Positions 1-13,209 are shown, counted from the stretch's first letter. The stretch is DNA of 64,000 nt from Phoenix dactylifera (GCF_009389715.1 NW_024067910.1:248001-312000), one strand, 5' to 3'. The notes: generated by a model from the sequence alone, not told the origin. A program made the numbers and translations.

Positions 1-1104
1 TATTTGGCCGGCATAAATTACTTATAGTTGTCTTCTAAAAGTTGTGTGCAATTAAATTCCCATAACTCCCTTATTCTTGAACCAAAAACTGCCCAAGTGG
101 AATGAACGTCATGCTGGTTTGGCCCAAAAATATGAAAAAAGAAAAATAAAGGGCAAAGCCTGCAGTATTAAAATACTAGCTCAAAAATATGGACAAATAC
201 TTTAGCCTTTGCAGTGTTGGAGGTGATGTTAGCTCAGAAACATGGTCATCATGTTAAGGAAAAGGGCGTAGGTAAATCAACAAAATTATGGCTGTTATTT
301 TCAAACCTAAAATCTCATATGAGTATAAAAAATAAATCATGAAAGAAGGAATCTTTTACTGAAGATTAGCTCAGGAGCTATTAAGGCTTTGACAAAGGAA
401 AGCAGATAAATCAAAAGTTTGATATCTGAAAGGAACTGGAAGGGCTCTTTACAAACATTTATCCCCATATTAACAATCATCAATGACTCAAGTGGAAGCT
501 GTGTCAATTTTATTGATCATCCATTACTGTATATGTCAAATATGTATTAGTAACTAACAGTATCCTTGTTTTTGTAACAAAAGAAAGGCATACAGTTTGT
601 TAGAGAGAGAGAGAGAGGAGGAGGAGGAGGAGGAGGAGGAGGATATTCCTAAGTATGGTACAAAAGAACGATATTTTAAAAAGACTGAAGTGTCTGTTTA
701 TTGATTACTGAAAAGCCTTGTTCTAGTATCTTTAATGTCAATTGGTTAATAATAAAAGCACATTAGAGAAGTAAAATTAAATAAAGAGTTGATGATCAAG
801 GCAATAGATATCCAGCATGTAAGAAGACCAGTAAAGAACAAAGCTCAGTTACAACTTGTCTTGGAGAATTTACAAAAGTCAACGATGATGATAAGAATTA
901 AGTAATTAAAATTTTGCAAAACTCATCGTTCTGAAGGTTTTCTGCTTGTTAGGAAGCATGCTAGTAGTCTTAACAGCTTGAATTGCTGCAATATAATAAG
1001 CAAACATAGAAGACTTTCCTAATTCCTGGGCAAGAAACTAATTCTTTGACATGATTGATAATCCTCCGTGGTCTCCATCACCAAACATACGCTGGGCTTC
1101 TCCT
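1..1104. other. 3' flank of the phytyltransferase gene, no gene seen
   Basis: AT-rich sequence downstream of the HPT stop codon. The only notable structure is a purine microsatellite, (GA)n running into (GGA)n, at about 602..642. No open frame here resembles a protein family I know. The first few hundred bases next to the stop probably include the HPT 3' UTR. Confidence 0.5.
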
Positions 1105-4100
1105 TTATACTGAGTGCATGAAAGGGATAAGGAAATACTCGGCATAAAATAGCTGCAGAAGCAAAGTGGCAAAAGCCATTAGTACACAATCTGAAATTAA
1201 CAAAGTCAAGGTGTTTGGCAGGCTTCTTAACATACAACAGACAGAGAATAGAAAGCAAGCACCATGATTTCATGCATAATTAGTTTTGTAACTATCTCCA
1301 AGATGTCCCTGACCATGTGGTTGCTTAGTGTTAGCAGTTTGCGCATAAAGTCTGGCTTGTTGCCCATATGGTTATTAAAATTCAGTTTTGTTTCCCCAAC
1401 ATGTTTCTCTCAGTCTTGATCTTATTGAATTGAACAGTATTTTTACCCAAAGTATACTGTTTATATAATTGTTCCTGGGAAAATAACAGAGTGTTATGTC
1501 ACCTATCAAACAAATTGGGCTCTTTCTGGTATTTCTTCTTGTCTGTGAATTTTGTGGAGGGTTTACTAGTGATCACCAGCCAAGGAGCTATACAATCTAA
1601 AATTCTGTGGCATTCCTATGAAATCATAACAGCATATCATTCTCTTTTAGCACGAGATAATTTTCTGATCCACTTGCTTTCTCGCTTGACTTGAAAACTC
1701 CACTACTCTTTTGAAGAAAATAAGTTTCTTAAATATTTTTTTTTTCACTTCGAATTGTGTATATCCGGATAGATGGATGGATCTATCTGTCTTACTAGAG
1801 CCGGGTAGCGAGGTCGGCTTTACAGAATAAGAAGGGGCGGGCCGGGTGCTTGTGGGCCCCCCTCTCCGCCGGCAAGGTTTGAAATCCTATGTCCGAGGTC
1901 GATTTCTCAAAGTATCGGAACAGAAGTCACCAACATTCATTGGTGGGGAGCGTCGACTGAGCTAAATTAGCCACTTTTCGATCTTGTACTAAGGTTATCC
2001 TAAGAACATTTGGTCCAAAAAAGAGTCTCCAATGTATCAAGCTTTCTCCTCGGTAACTTAGGCCCTGTTTGGGGGAGCTTTTGGAGGGCCAAAAAGCACT
2101 TTCTGGCCCTCCAAAAGTACTTTTAGTTAAAAAATGGTGTTTGGTAAAATTTTCAGAAATCTGTTTCGGTTTTTGTGGAAAGCTGAAAACAGCTTTTAGG
2201 GAGAAGCTCCAATTTGGAGCTTTCCGAAAATGTTGTTTTCAGTTTTGTCGGAAAGCTCTATTTTTGACCAAAATACCCCCATTTTAAAAATAAATTTCCT
2301 CCCCAAAACCTCATCTCACCGCCTGTTTCTCTCCCACCCACGCCTCCACCCCACCACCCACCACCCCGCTGCGGCGCCTCCCTCCCTCACCACCGCAGCC
2401 CCTCCCTCCCCCTCCCTCTCCCCCATCACCACACCCCCTCCCTCTCCCCCGCCGCTGCAGTGCCTCCCTCTCCCTCGTCGCCGCACCCCCTCCCTCTCTC
2501 CCGTCGCTGCAGTGCCGCACCCACGCGGGAGGAGAACCCTTCCCAGGGGGGCCAACCGCGGCCGCCGAGACTGCCGCAGGCGCCACCGGCCATGGCCCGC
2601 CCCCTCCCGCGGCCGTCGCGGCCGCCGCGGCCTGGCCCCCTTCCGGCATTGCCAACCGCGCGGGAGGAGAAGAACAGAGAAGGGGGGAGAGGAAGGAAGG
2701 AGAAGAAGAGAAGAAAAAAGAAAAGAAAAAGAAAAGGAAAAAAGAAGAAGAAAAGGAAAGAAAAAAAGAGACGAAAAAAAATAAAATAAAATAAAATAAA
2801 ATAAAAGAATAAATAAATGCATAAATAAATATTTATATAAATGAATGAATGAATGAATGAATAAATAAGATAATAAATAAATACATTTCAATGAATAAAT
2901 ATTTATATCATAATACATTAATATGTTATTTTAAATAATTTAATATTATGTTATATTATGAGAAATTAATTAATACTAATAATTATAATATTTTATATCT
3001 TTATTATTGTATTATACTATAAATATAATATATATTACATTATATCATAATATATTAATATGTTATGTTAAATAATTTTAAATTATGTTATATTATAGAA
3101 AATTAATTTACTCTAATAATTATATTACCATTATGCTATGCTATGCAATGTCATATTACTATATTATAATAATAATATTTTATATTACAGTAATATTATA
3201 CTATATCTTATATTATGTATTAATATATGTTATATTTTATTATGCTCTATTGTATAATACTATGCAATGTCTTTTATGGAAATTTTATCATATAAAAGTA
3301 TTTTCTCAGTTTGTTTGTCAAAAATATGTTAAAGTGCCACAACACTTTAAAAATATAGTTACCAAACGGCAAATAGCTTTTTGTAACAGCTCTACTTCAA
3401 ACAACTTTACTTCCAACAGCTCTACTGCCAACAGGGCCTTAGTCATCAGATTAACATTTCAGATACATTGCAAATTCTCTTAGAGAATCTGTCAATTGGG
3501 AGACATTTTCAAAACCATATGTCATTCCGATTTCTGAAATGTCTGCTCTTATAGAAATCTTGTATTATATGTAAGAACTTATATACAAACCTTGCCTTAT
3601 ATGTAAAATATCCAATCTGCTAGTCGTGCCTGCTATATTTAGATATCCCAGTAATTATGTAACAAATTTGTTATAATAATTTTCTTTTTCTTTTTTTTTT
3701 CCTCTGAGAACACAGTGGTCATCTGCCACCACTGATTCGAGCCTGAGACCCCTCATTTAGATAGAAGAGTTCTAACCAGCTGAGTTAACAGCGGTTGGCA
3801 TAATGACTGTTTATTTGTGCAACTGATGCAATTAAAGCATTTCATTGGATGATTGGAACAACTAAATTATTTACCTTCCAAATGAACATGTAGAATGATG
3901 TTATGGATGCCTTGTCCTGAAGATCAATAGATTGTGCCCGAAACCAAAGAATGGAAGCAAGTAAGCCATGGCCGAGCACCTGAACTCAGGAAAAAAAAAA
4001 ATCAATTTTGATATCAAGCATCATGCTGGATTTCCATTGCAATAATTTCGGCATTTTCTATTCATCTGCCTCTAAATTCAATCCAGCAATCATTAAGGAA

Positions 4101-7100
4101 ATAGATAACCCACAATTACAATCTTCTCATATATGGTTGAAGCAGAAGCTCCCACCAACATGGCTGTAGCATATGCAGTTAACAACAACTTGATGCAAAA
4201 CCAAAACACCTGGTTTTAGAAGCAAAAGTACCTCAGATCACTGTCCAATATGTATAAAATCAATATCAAGGTTGATCAAGGACATGAGCATTGTTTCCAC
4301 TCACTTTTTCTGGGCCCAGGCGAACGCTGAAGGACTGGATGCCAAAATATCTGTCTCCATCAACATCAGGTATATCCTGGCAATGGCCATTTTAGTTTGC
4401 AACAGATATTAAAATGGTCTGACGACCTATATCTCAGATTTTTTTTTTTTAGTTTCCAACATGCTAATCAATTGGGGAAAAAGCTTTCTTCAAACAACAA
4501 AAAGGCCAGAATTGGCCAGAACGCAGACCTTGCAACGAACCTTGATGATCAGCTTGTGAGCATGGAAATTTATCTTCTTATATATAAATTAAGCTAAAGC
4601 ATTCAGGAATGGCCCTCCAAGGTTGCCATACACTAGGTAAGAGCCGAGAAGACAGAGGAAGGTGCAGTTTGATAAAAAGAACCACTTTGATTTAATGTTA
4701 TCCATTTTCTGATCCTAGCAAATTAGGGATGAATTTTATTTCATGATAAAGGACTGAAAGGATAGTCTAAGGTTGATTCCTCAGGACACATATTTATCTT
4801 CTTATTATTCTATGCCTCATTAATAAGGTCCGACTCAAAAACTTGAGTTGATAGGTGGATGCATCCATTAGTACTCAAACACCACAAGGGTCCCTACCAC
4901 TTCCAATATGGGAATCCTCAAGACTCACTACCTTATATTAAGTTCTGCCCTTAACCATTTATTCTCTCTCTGATAAAATATTTGTCTCAATGGATCTCCT
5001 TGCTTTGCCTTTTAGATATTATTACTCTTTCAATCTAGTAGATGCATACGCAGATATAAAATTTCTCTCATGTGATCTGGAGTCATCTATCTGGAGTAGT
5101 AATCAGTATAGATAGTTCCAACCAAGGAATGATAACCGATCATAATCTCAACTTTATTCCTACAAAGGGTAGCATTTACTACTTTAACCAACCATGAGAA
5201 CTGCTCGAACTCAAGGACGCCAACTCAATACTCTTATTTCCAAACATGAAATTATAGAAAACTAAAGCTTAAAATCCCATTATATATGTCCATAACTTTT
5301 TTAAAGCATGGAGTGGTCCAGCACTTTACCTTGAACAGAGCAATAACAGCTGAGAAGAAACACATGAAAGCTGTTGCAAATATCACTGATTTTGTCAACA
5401 CTATTGGTCTTCCTAATACATATCTCTGTTGAATAAATCATAGGTCATTATTTCATAAAATGAAGAAATAAACCAAATACATAATATGGTTGTATTTGAT
5501 ATAGAATAACGTATATGTGTAGAGAGCATTGAGATGCCAAATAATTATCTTAATACCTGCATGTGAATGAAAAAAGCCAACTGGACTACGATGGCCCTCA
5601 CACACAGGATGCAAGATGCAGCAAGAAAGGCGTGCTGTTTCCATCTAAGCCAGGGAATCTGAAATAACAAGATGAAAAGAATGCTGATTTATGAATGGTG
5701 AGCAGTTGAAATCGGCATCATAGCATAAACAAATGGCAGTTATAAACTGTTGCAGCAGAAAAAGCAACTGCAAAACTAAAACAGACAACTTCTCTTCTCT
5801 GATTCATACTATAAGTTGCATTAATAACTCATGAACTATAATAAGGTCATTACAAGCAGTAACTGTTAAATTCTGTTGTGGGTAGTGACAATTGTATCTG
5901 GTCATGACAACCATTAGTAACAAATAAGAAGAGCAAGCATCAAAAAATTGCTATTTCCCACCTTATCTGTCCATCCCTTATAGATCTTAATTAAATAGTT
6001 CTGGGATTTCATGCATATTTTATAGCATAATTTTTGTAAGCATCTCTACAGTGATATATAAAGAATGATCAACTAAAACAGGACATATTTCTGCTTGCAC
6101 ATATACAACATATGCATAATGCATGTGTATAAGCATGGATAAAAGGATGGTGATGCCAATTAATGGTAGAATAATTGTATTTCTTTTCCTTAGTATTTAG
6201 GTGCAAAAATGCATGGAATGGTTCTTCAACTTAGGCAAGCAAAAAATGTTGTCAAGCAACCGACTTCTTAATGTCTAACTTAGCTTTTTTTAAACATTCA
6301 AAAACTTTTTAAAATGGAAACACAGTAATTTTATCAATTAAATTGAAGGCCAAAAAGGAGAAAGGAAGAGGCAGGGAGAGAGAAAACCAGTGCCAGAAAT
6401 TTATCTTGCAACAGAAGATAAAGTAGACATGTGTACACATAATTTTTAGGTACTAGCAATTTGAGGTTCATAAATCATGGAGCCATCTATTAATCTTTAG
6501 AAATGAGGAGAATTTTTTCTTCTGGTAAATTTTATAGTTGACTTATAAAATCAGAGAGTGTGCAGAGAGGTCTTACATTGATAGAATATGCACTTCCAAG
6601 AAAACAGCTGATGAGCAAGGCACCTAATAGGGGAGGGGACTTGGACCTCAACCCCATTGTAAAGCTCTGTTGAAAAAATAATGGATTAGAAATGATGTCA
6701 TATCCAAAAACTAGATAAAGTTCTGCTACAGAGGAAAAGAATGCATCAAAATCTACTACAATAGTTAATGCAGATATATTATTATCTGATACAACTTCAA
6801 GCAAGCTACTCCTGTTCTTGAACTTCAACCCAACAGATTCTATGCCTCAAAAAGGGGGAAAGCAAAATCAAAGTGTATGTCAGAAACATATACCACGATA
6901 GCAGCGGCAAATACCAGCGCAATTCCTGTTCCCAAAGAGAACTCGCCTGAAGCAAGTGGCAGCCAAGGTTTGTTAACCTGTTAAAAAGCAGGTAGCCCAC
7001 ATTAAAGAGCAATCTTGATGCAATGTTTGGATTAGATTGAACAGAATGGTTAATCGTAATAATGGGCACAGTTCTACATCCATCAGTTGCACCACAATTA

Positions 7101-7740
7101 ATGAAAGACGATAAGGTAACTCTGAAATGATTGCAATACCATATCATTAAAAATATGCTGCAAACCTTATCTATTTCTATGTCAAATAGCTGGTTCAGGC
7201 CCACAACATAGATGTTCATGCATACAGCTGGAACCAATGCCTGGACCAACAAACATATAAAACAAGAAAAGTGAGAGAAAAAAGAGATCGGTTTCCTTTG
7301 CTGTTGTTGAACTCCATTACATGCTTTACGTTACCTTCAATAGCCCCATCAGGTATGTTGGAGAAAGATCAGCAATACTCTGTACTGGAAGAAGAGAGAC
7401 TGATACTATACCTATGATCTGATGATCAAAAAGTATTATCTTTACTGCCTCTTGAGATCTTAATCAGTAAAATCACAAAGGACAGTTAATAAAGAACAGA
7501 AAATGACTATAACTTACGGTGCCTATTACTGTGTGGGGACGAGAAAACTGATAGAAAGCATCTAACTTCTTAGAAACAGCAGCCCATAGACCTTCTGACT
7601 GATTAGCCGTAGGTTCAGGTACATATGCATGCTCAGAAGCAGCAGAAACACAACCTTTTGTAAGTAGTCTATAATGGATTGACGGCCTCTCTTTATGCTT
7701 TAGATCATAGACTATATTTTTGAATTTATGGAATTTATAT
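1105..7740 (-). CDS. VTE2: homogentisate phytyltransferase, chloroplastic (11 exons; 5' end unresolved)
   Basis: Joins phytyl diphosphate to homogentisate in plastid membranes, the committed step to tocopherols (UbiA prenyltransferase family). Exons in coding order: 7740-7518, 7418-7335, 7240-7166, 6977-6894, 6666-6577, 5658-5557, 5425-5330, 4376-4305, 4209-4114, 3979-3875, 1152-1105. All junctions are GT-AG and phases agree, giving 357 residues plus stop. Visible family marks are SRPHTVIGT, the first Asp motif NQLFDIEID followed by [15 protein letters not shown], the second motif KDIPDVDGD with [11 protein letters not shown], and the closing [11 protein letters not shown]. The C-terminus ends FMHSV instead of the usual LVR. 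Plant HPTs have about 400 residues, so roughly 45 N-terminal (transit peptide) residues are missing. The first listed exon begins in phase 2, so at least one more exon lies above 7740. The last intron is 2.7 kb and carries TEs. Gene identity is secure; the start is not. Confidence 0.93.
2061..3438. mobile_element. PIF/Harbinger-type (Tourist-like) non-autonomous element
   Basis: A 1378-bp element inside the last HPT intron. It starts GGCCCTGTTTGG and ends with the inverted form CAACAGGGCC. It is flanked on both sides by TTA (2058..2060 and 3439..3441), the target duplication typical of PIF/Harbinger. The subterminal parts repeat AGCTTTT-like motifs. The interior is patchy: a very C-rich, GC-rich block (about 2310..2665), a purine tract (2665..2800) and a long AT-rich low-complexity stretch (2800..3260). 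No transposase is visible. Long open frames in the GC-rich block are low-complexity Pro/Arg/Ser strings and are not genes. Confidence 0.75.
3681..3798 (-). mobile_element. tRNA-derived SINE
   Basis: Read on the minus strand, a tRNA-like head carries an A-box-like stretch (TTAACTCAGCTGGTTAGAA) and a B-box-like stretch (GGCTCGAATC), followed by a poly(A) tail seen as the T run at 3681..3700 on the plus strand. ATAAT on either side may be a short target duplication. This is a degenerate SINE and not a tRNA gene, because no cloverleaf can be completed. It lies in the last HPT intron. Confidence 0.55.
4830..5010. repeat. possible LTR-type fragment in an HPT intron
   Basis: On the minus strand this stretch reads like a common plant LTR phrase: bright runs such as CCCATATTGGAAGTGGTAGG, then GGTGTTTGAGTACTAA and CAACTCAAGTTTTTGAGT. 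No partner repeat or target duplication was found, so it is at best a solo fragment. Confidence 0.25.
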
Positions 7741-8249
7741 CTGAAAGGACATTTGTCATAAAATATGTTCAATACAATTACACTGAAGCACTACACTTGA
7801 AATGTTGTAAGATATGTACAAAGTTCAAATTACTCAACATCATGAAATAATTAAGTCGAACAAGTAGGAATGCAACTAGGAGAACAAGTTGGAACAATTA
7901 TCGAATCTTCTATCCTTTTCTTTTTGAGTCAACTATGAATGTCATTTTCCATGAATTCAGCTAGTATGATGACATAAGATATGCAAGACTAATAAGGTTC
8001 TTTGAGGTAGTATAAGTTATAAGACAAATTTTAACACAAGGAGTAGCTTCCACCCCAAAGAAAGTCAGTCTTATGCAGTGTAACATGTGACAAGCTAAGG
8101 GGCTCTAGGATCAATCCATAATTAATGCAAATTTAGAAGAACAAGAAGGCAACAATACATGATCAAGCAACCTATAAATTGAGCTTAACAAATGTTTGTG
8201 GAAAGAAGAACTTGGATTGAACTAACTCAAATTCCTTCAATTTGGTGGA

Positions 8250-8251
<2 letters not shown>

Positions 8252-8284
<33 letters not shown>
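8252..8284. repeat. (CT)n microsatellite
   Basis: About 16 CT units, upstream of the first resolved HPT exon. Confidence 0.9.
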
Positions 8285-8287
<3 letters not shown>

Positions 8288-10339
8288 CAACTTTTCTTAA
8301 GTTCCTTTGCTCCATCAAATAATCTACTTTGATACATTATTGTTGCTTGTGTTTAAGCAAATTATAAAATGCTTGTTTCTTAATATTGTAAATTCTCAGA
8401 TAATATTGCATTATCAGATAATACTGCGTTAGAAAATCTAGCAGACAAAACAAACTTTAAACATGTAGTTTTTATTCAATATTGAACTTTAAAAATCTTT
8501 GTTCTTCACCAAAGTGTTTGCCAGTTATATGGGCTTCAAAGTTTCATGAAGAGCTAAAACCATGTTACATCATCTAAACTCACAATTAACAAACTTCAAG
8601 TCCTATATGGATTCAGCAGGCAGCATGCCACATACCTATGCACAAATATTGACTTTCTATGCTAAAAAGTAATTAAATAAGTGAGTTATCATAACATTTT
8701 GTCTATGAACAAAACCAATTTCTAGATTTGTTATTGACCATGTATGATTGGAACCATTCATGAGAAAAGATACGAAGCAGTACAACAATCATGTGCAGAA
8801 ATTTGAAACCCGAGGCAAGGAGTAAACAAAGAAAACCATACCAAGTCTTGAATGAAAAATGGAGAGCGTAGGAGCCATTACTTGAATACCGATGCTGATT
8901 AACTTGCAGGAAGTCACAGATGTCTTAAACTAGATCGTCATGGAGCATCATAACTTAAGATTGCTCTGCGCTTGTGGTCTTATGTGCAAATTTGAACTTG
9001 ACTGATTAATACATTACATGGATGATCTGACCTTCTATCATAGAAGGACAAGATGACTTATCAAACAAAAGGCCATGTCGAATTAAGTAGCATTTCTGAA
9101 AGTTATATGCAACCATTTTTTGCCGTTCTGCTTTAAGTAGACCCACCAAGCGCCTTTATAGGTATCGTAAGGTCCAGCCTTGATTGTGTTTTACTGGACT
9201 AGTACAAGATACCTTGATCAGGTACCTCCTAAACTCCAAGACCGAGCAACAGAAGTGCGCAGAACCAACATTCCATTACTAATCTACAAACTATGCCTAA
9301 CTGCAAATCATGTTAAATCTGTACCTTGTTGTTGTCCATTCAAACCTTTTTTAAAAAAATGATGAAATTGCACTATCTTGCCCGAAAGAGAAAGATGAGA
9401 CAATACTAATTGCTATAACACAAATTTCATAGACTTAATTAATCCAGAACTTCAATTGGGCATTGCCCTAGCGGTGCATCCCCCAATACATGGACAGGGG
9501 TAGAAATAATACATACAGATCTCCCTCTCCTTTTTGTTAAAAAAGCAGGGCTTAACCATAATTTGACCCAAAATTGACCGTGCAATTAAATGCACATGTT
9601 CTATGCATCCGATGGATCAAAAATATATTAATACCATCCAAACCCTAATGCATCTAAATTGACAAAAACTATGAGATGACTAGCCTGGTCAATGATTCAA
9701 ACAAGTCCCAATCAAGATAATAACGATACCTCCCCAACCCCCCGGCAAAAAAAAAGGGCAGATCCAACCTGACTTATTTCCATATGAATCATAGGATCAG
9801 TATCTGTTCAAGATTTAGACTGATCATCCAAAAGGATGCACTCCGGATCATGCTTCACAAAGACCCACACCCACCCATTCATGGGCAGCCCTGGAGTACT
9901 ATAATCATGTTTAATTCCACATTGATCACCAATATTATCTACTTATCAATCAAATGATGAGGAAGAAAATTAACATCAAACACAAATATGAATTTATTCC
10001 TACAAAGTGATTCTACTGGATTAAAATTAGTAGACGACTTGCTTGCCTTGTTCCTTGGACTTCCAAGTTCTCTATTTTCCAAATCCGACCTGCACATTAC
10101 GAATACAAGTATCAAAACAAGCACAATGGCCTCATTCAATTTTGTGCTTTTAGTAGTGAAAATTTTCAAACTTAGGCTTTCGATCCTGACCACGTTACAT
10201 ATACTAATATGAAATAACACATGATCTCTCACTCTCTTACTTACCTCTTCCTTCATTACCCCTTATGGGCCCTCTTCCTCTTGTCCCATCTACACCATAA
10301 AACAATAAAAAAATGTGCATACGTCTCCTTCAGCATTTT

Positions 10340-10570
10340 TTTTTAATCAACAAATAAGTAGGGTATAGCAGTGAAGGATTACAAAAGGAACAGTGCGAGA
10401 AGAACACAACTAACTAAATGACTTGCCTCTTAGCGGGAAACAACACTTCGTAAGACGGGCGACTGAAACAGCCTGGTTGGGCAGCATTTCTAGAGATAGA
10501 AGAAGAAGAAGAAGAAGAAGAAGAAGAAGAAGAAGAAGAAGAGAGGAGGAGCACGGCAAGGAGAGGGGAG
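10340..10570 (-). repeat. dispersed repeat, copy 1 (retroelement 3' end-like)
   Basis: Shares about 190 bp with 12625..12840 in the same orientation: ACAAAAGGA, GTGCGAGAAGAACACAACTA, GACTGAAACA, CATTTCTAGAGA, then a GAA-rich tract and GAGAGGGGAGAA. Read on the minus strand it ends CTTTTGTAATCC, about 40 bases of ordinary sequence, then an A run, as a LINE 3' end would. A TATA-like stretch and CTT-rich leader before the ATG at 10485 could instead mean a promoter. The two readings cannot be separated by eye. Confidence 0.4.
10498..10543. repeat. (GAA)n microsatellite
   Basis: About 15 uninterrupted GAA/AAG units. Confidence 0.9.
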
Positions 10571-11122
10571 AACTACAGCGCATTGGAATGCAAATAGTTA
10601 TAAATATAGAGAGAGAGACGTCTAGTTTAAAATAGAAGGAGGTGATACGTAGGTCAGCAAATTATTTGCTTCCAAATAAATACAAAGACTTTATATGTCA
10701 CAACTCGCCATATTTGATCACCTGGCAGCCGAGCCTCGTGCATGTCGACCTTGTTGCGCCTGTCAGCCGGACTTGCCTTTCCAAACGCCATTTGGACGGA
10801 TCGCATGAAAAGCCATGGCCAGAAAATCGATAAACTCTGTTTTCCTCCTTAATTTTTCAATTTTTTATTTTCTAATTTTTATTAATGTTTTATTTATATT
10901 TATTCTCAAATGGTTTAAATATTCTGATTTATCGAAAAAGATAAAATATTTTGTGCTTTATAGCAGAGTCTTGCTTGGCTCCATCTAGATGTATAGATTT
11001 GATATGATTTATAATTTTGAACCACCCAAACTAATTATTTTTTTAGCTCATACATGTTTATGATATCTGGATTGTAATTAACAATGAGAATCCAAAATTT
11101 ATTCGCACCATCACTCAATTTC

Positions 11123-11540
11123 CCTAGATGGGAGTAGGTCCTCCTTAAAAAGTAATTTAGTCCCATCTGCTAGAGCTTGAAGAATTCCCAACGGACCAGC
11201 ATATTCAGGCCCAATACGTTGTTGTATTGTTGCAGATATTTCTCTTTCTAACCACACAATTACTAGTACCCCTATTATGATTCCAAATATAAGGGTAAAA
11301 ATGGATACAAACATCCATATGAGTCCATAGATTTCTTTTATGGATTCCAATGTAGAAAAAGAATTGATAGCTTGTACTTCTGTCGTATCAATTATCATTT
11401 CAACGATCAACTTCTCCCATAATGATATCTATACTACCTAGTATTGTCATGATATCAGCCAATTTCATTCTTTTAACTAGCTGAGGAAGAATTTGCAAAT
11501 TGATGAAACCGGGTGGACGAATTTTCCATCTCCAGGGGAA
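11123..11540 (-). pseudogene. nuclear plastid DNA insertion: ndhH 3' end and ndhA 5' part
   Basis: On the minus strand, about 11540..11400 encodes the C-terminus of plastid NDH subunit [11 protein letters not shown], then [16 protein letters not shown], ending GEVDR and a TGA at 11402..11400. One base later the ndhA start (11398..11396) opens 92 codons of NDH subunit 1, including [20 protein letters not shown] and [20 protein letters not shown]. The gene order and tight spacing match the plastid ndhH-ndhA junction. Homology stops abruptly after PSR and before PWRWK, with no rest of either gene, so this is a nuclear copy (NUPT). Both frames are still open, which suggests a fairly recent transfer. 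It has no expected function in the nucleus. Confidence 0.9.
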
Positions 11541-11722
11541 AATGCTAGTCTTATCTTTTTAATGCTAGATCAACTTCTCATTGTTGTTGCTCAATCTAAG
11601 AGGATTTTCAAGGATTGTTTTGGCTTCATGTGGCTTGAACTGCTTGCTCTGTTCCTTTCACTTACCATGAGTAAGATGCTTTCAAGAGTGAAGAATGTGA
11701 CAATACAAAATTTCTCAATATA

Positions 11723-11841
<119 letters not shown>

Positions 11842-12624
11842 ATACATATATACATGCATAGATACATACTTATATTGATGTGTATATAGATTCAAGAGTT
11901 AGCCGCAACCAATCTAGTTGGCACCCTCTTTTAGTATATATACCTTGCAGCTTGTATCATATTCAAGAAAAAAAAAAGAGGAAAAACTGCCAGATATAGC
12001 ATTACAATGTATATTACTATTTTATCCCCATGAGGATTCTTGTGTATATACTTTTCAAAAGTTTAGCTCCTGAAATGTAAAAGCTACATATTTTTGGTTG
12101 TTATGAAACTTCATTTTCTAAATAAATGAAGTTTGGCTAAATATTCTTCCTCTCATGTTTCTTTTTAATGATAACTTTCTCTCATGTTTCACACATGAAC
12201 ATATCTAATCTTACTTTAATTAGGTTAACATTTAAAATGTCCATTGACTACTTTACCCTTAACTAACTATAGTTATTTTTTAAAAGCATGCATTTATATT
12301 TAAAGATGGACAATTCCTCATTAATATCCCATGCCTATTTTTGAAGCATTGTTCATATTTTCTCCATGCATTTATATTCTTAATTGTTCACAAAAATTTA
12401 GAAAATTTATTATGACTTTCCACTTGTATTTTTTACTTTCTAGAGTTGTTAATTTGGTCATACTAGGTTGCAAGTGGATTGGATTGAAGCAGGAACCGAT
12501 CTAAAATTAATTTGATGCAACCTAAACTGTTGTTATTTGGATAGGCTTGGATTCAAAAATATAATCCATCTTTAAAATATGAACTGCATTTCGATTACTA
12601 CATTCCTAATCCAAACCTGAATCA

Positions 12625-12840
12625 ACCTCCTCCAATATTTTTATTAACAAACAAGAGCATAGCAATTAAGCATTACAAAAGGAGTAGTGCGAGAAGAACA
12701 CAACTATCTAAATGACATGCCTGTTAATCAACACCCAGTAAAATAGGAGACTGAAACAACCTAAGTGGACATCATTTCTAGAGAGAAGAGAAGAAAAAGG
12801 AGAAGAACAAAGGAGGATCACAGTGAGGAGAGGGGAGAAG
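12625..12840 (-). repeat. dispersed repeat, copy 2
   Basis: Second copy of the repeat at 10340..10570, same orientation, about 2.3 kb away. The position matching the ATG at 10485 is followed here by an early stop (ATG ATG TCC ACT TAG on the minus strand). A moderately GC-rich leader-like stretch follows to about 13200, possibly more of the same retroelement. Confidence 0.4.
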
Positions 12841-13209
12841 AAAGTCTCGGTTTGGCCCACAAAAGGAAATTGGGCTCGGTTTTGGGTTTGCTTGCCGGAT
12901 AACCATATAAAGAAGGCGAGGGGCTTACCAAGGGTGGTGGCAACCACTGGAGCTCGGCCGAAGACAGCTGGTTTCGGTGGTTTTGTGGCGGTGATGCTCG
13001 GAACGAAGGAAGAAAAGAAGAACAGGGCAACCGAAGAAGCTAGAGAGAAAGAGAAGATCTCGGGCGATGGCGGTCGATCATGGCGACATGACAACCACCG
13101 AAGATTAGGGAGAAGAAGGGAGGGAGGCTCGAGAGTGATCAATTGCCGAAAAAGAGAGAATTTAAAGGTAGTCTTTTGGAAAGATGAACTCCGCTTAACA
13201 GAAAGATAA

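Larger units (their letters stand above)
7741..11122. other. 5' region of the phytyltransferase gene
   Basis: This should contain the first HPT exon or exons, but none could be fixed. A minus-strand ATG at 8876..8878 opens a short transit-like peptide MAPTLSIFHSRL with a GTATGG donor, but its phase does not match the exon at 7740. A serine-rich open stretch with an AG acceptor near 10093 and an ATG at 10485..10487 are other candidates. A (CT)n run lies at 8252..8284 and (GAA)n at about 10498..10543. Confidence 0.4.

Noticed and set aside
2230..2918. Overlapping open frames of 184, 200, 114 and 109 codons on both strands
   Set aside because: They are Pro/Ser/Arg or Lys/Glu low-complexity strings inside a TE, with no start context or family likeness.
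3681..3798. A tRNA gene, because of A-box and B-box likeness
   Set aside because: No complete cloverleaf, and it ends in a poly(A) tail; it is a SINE. The same applies to 53030..53151.
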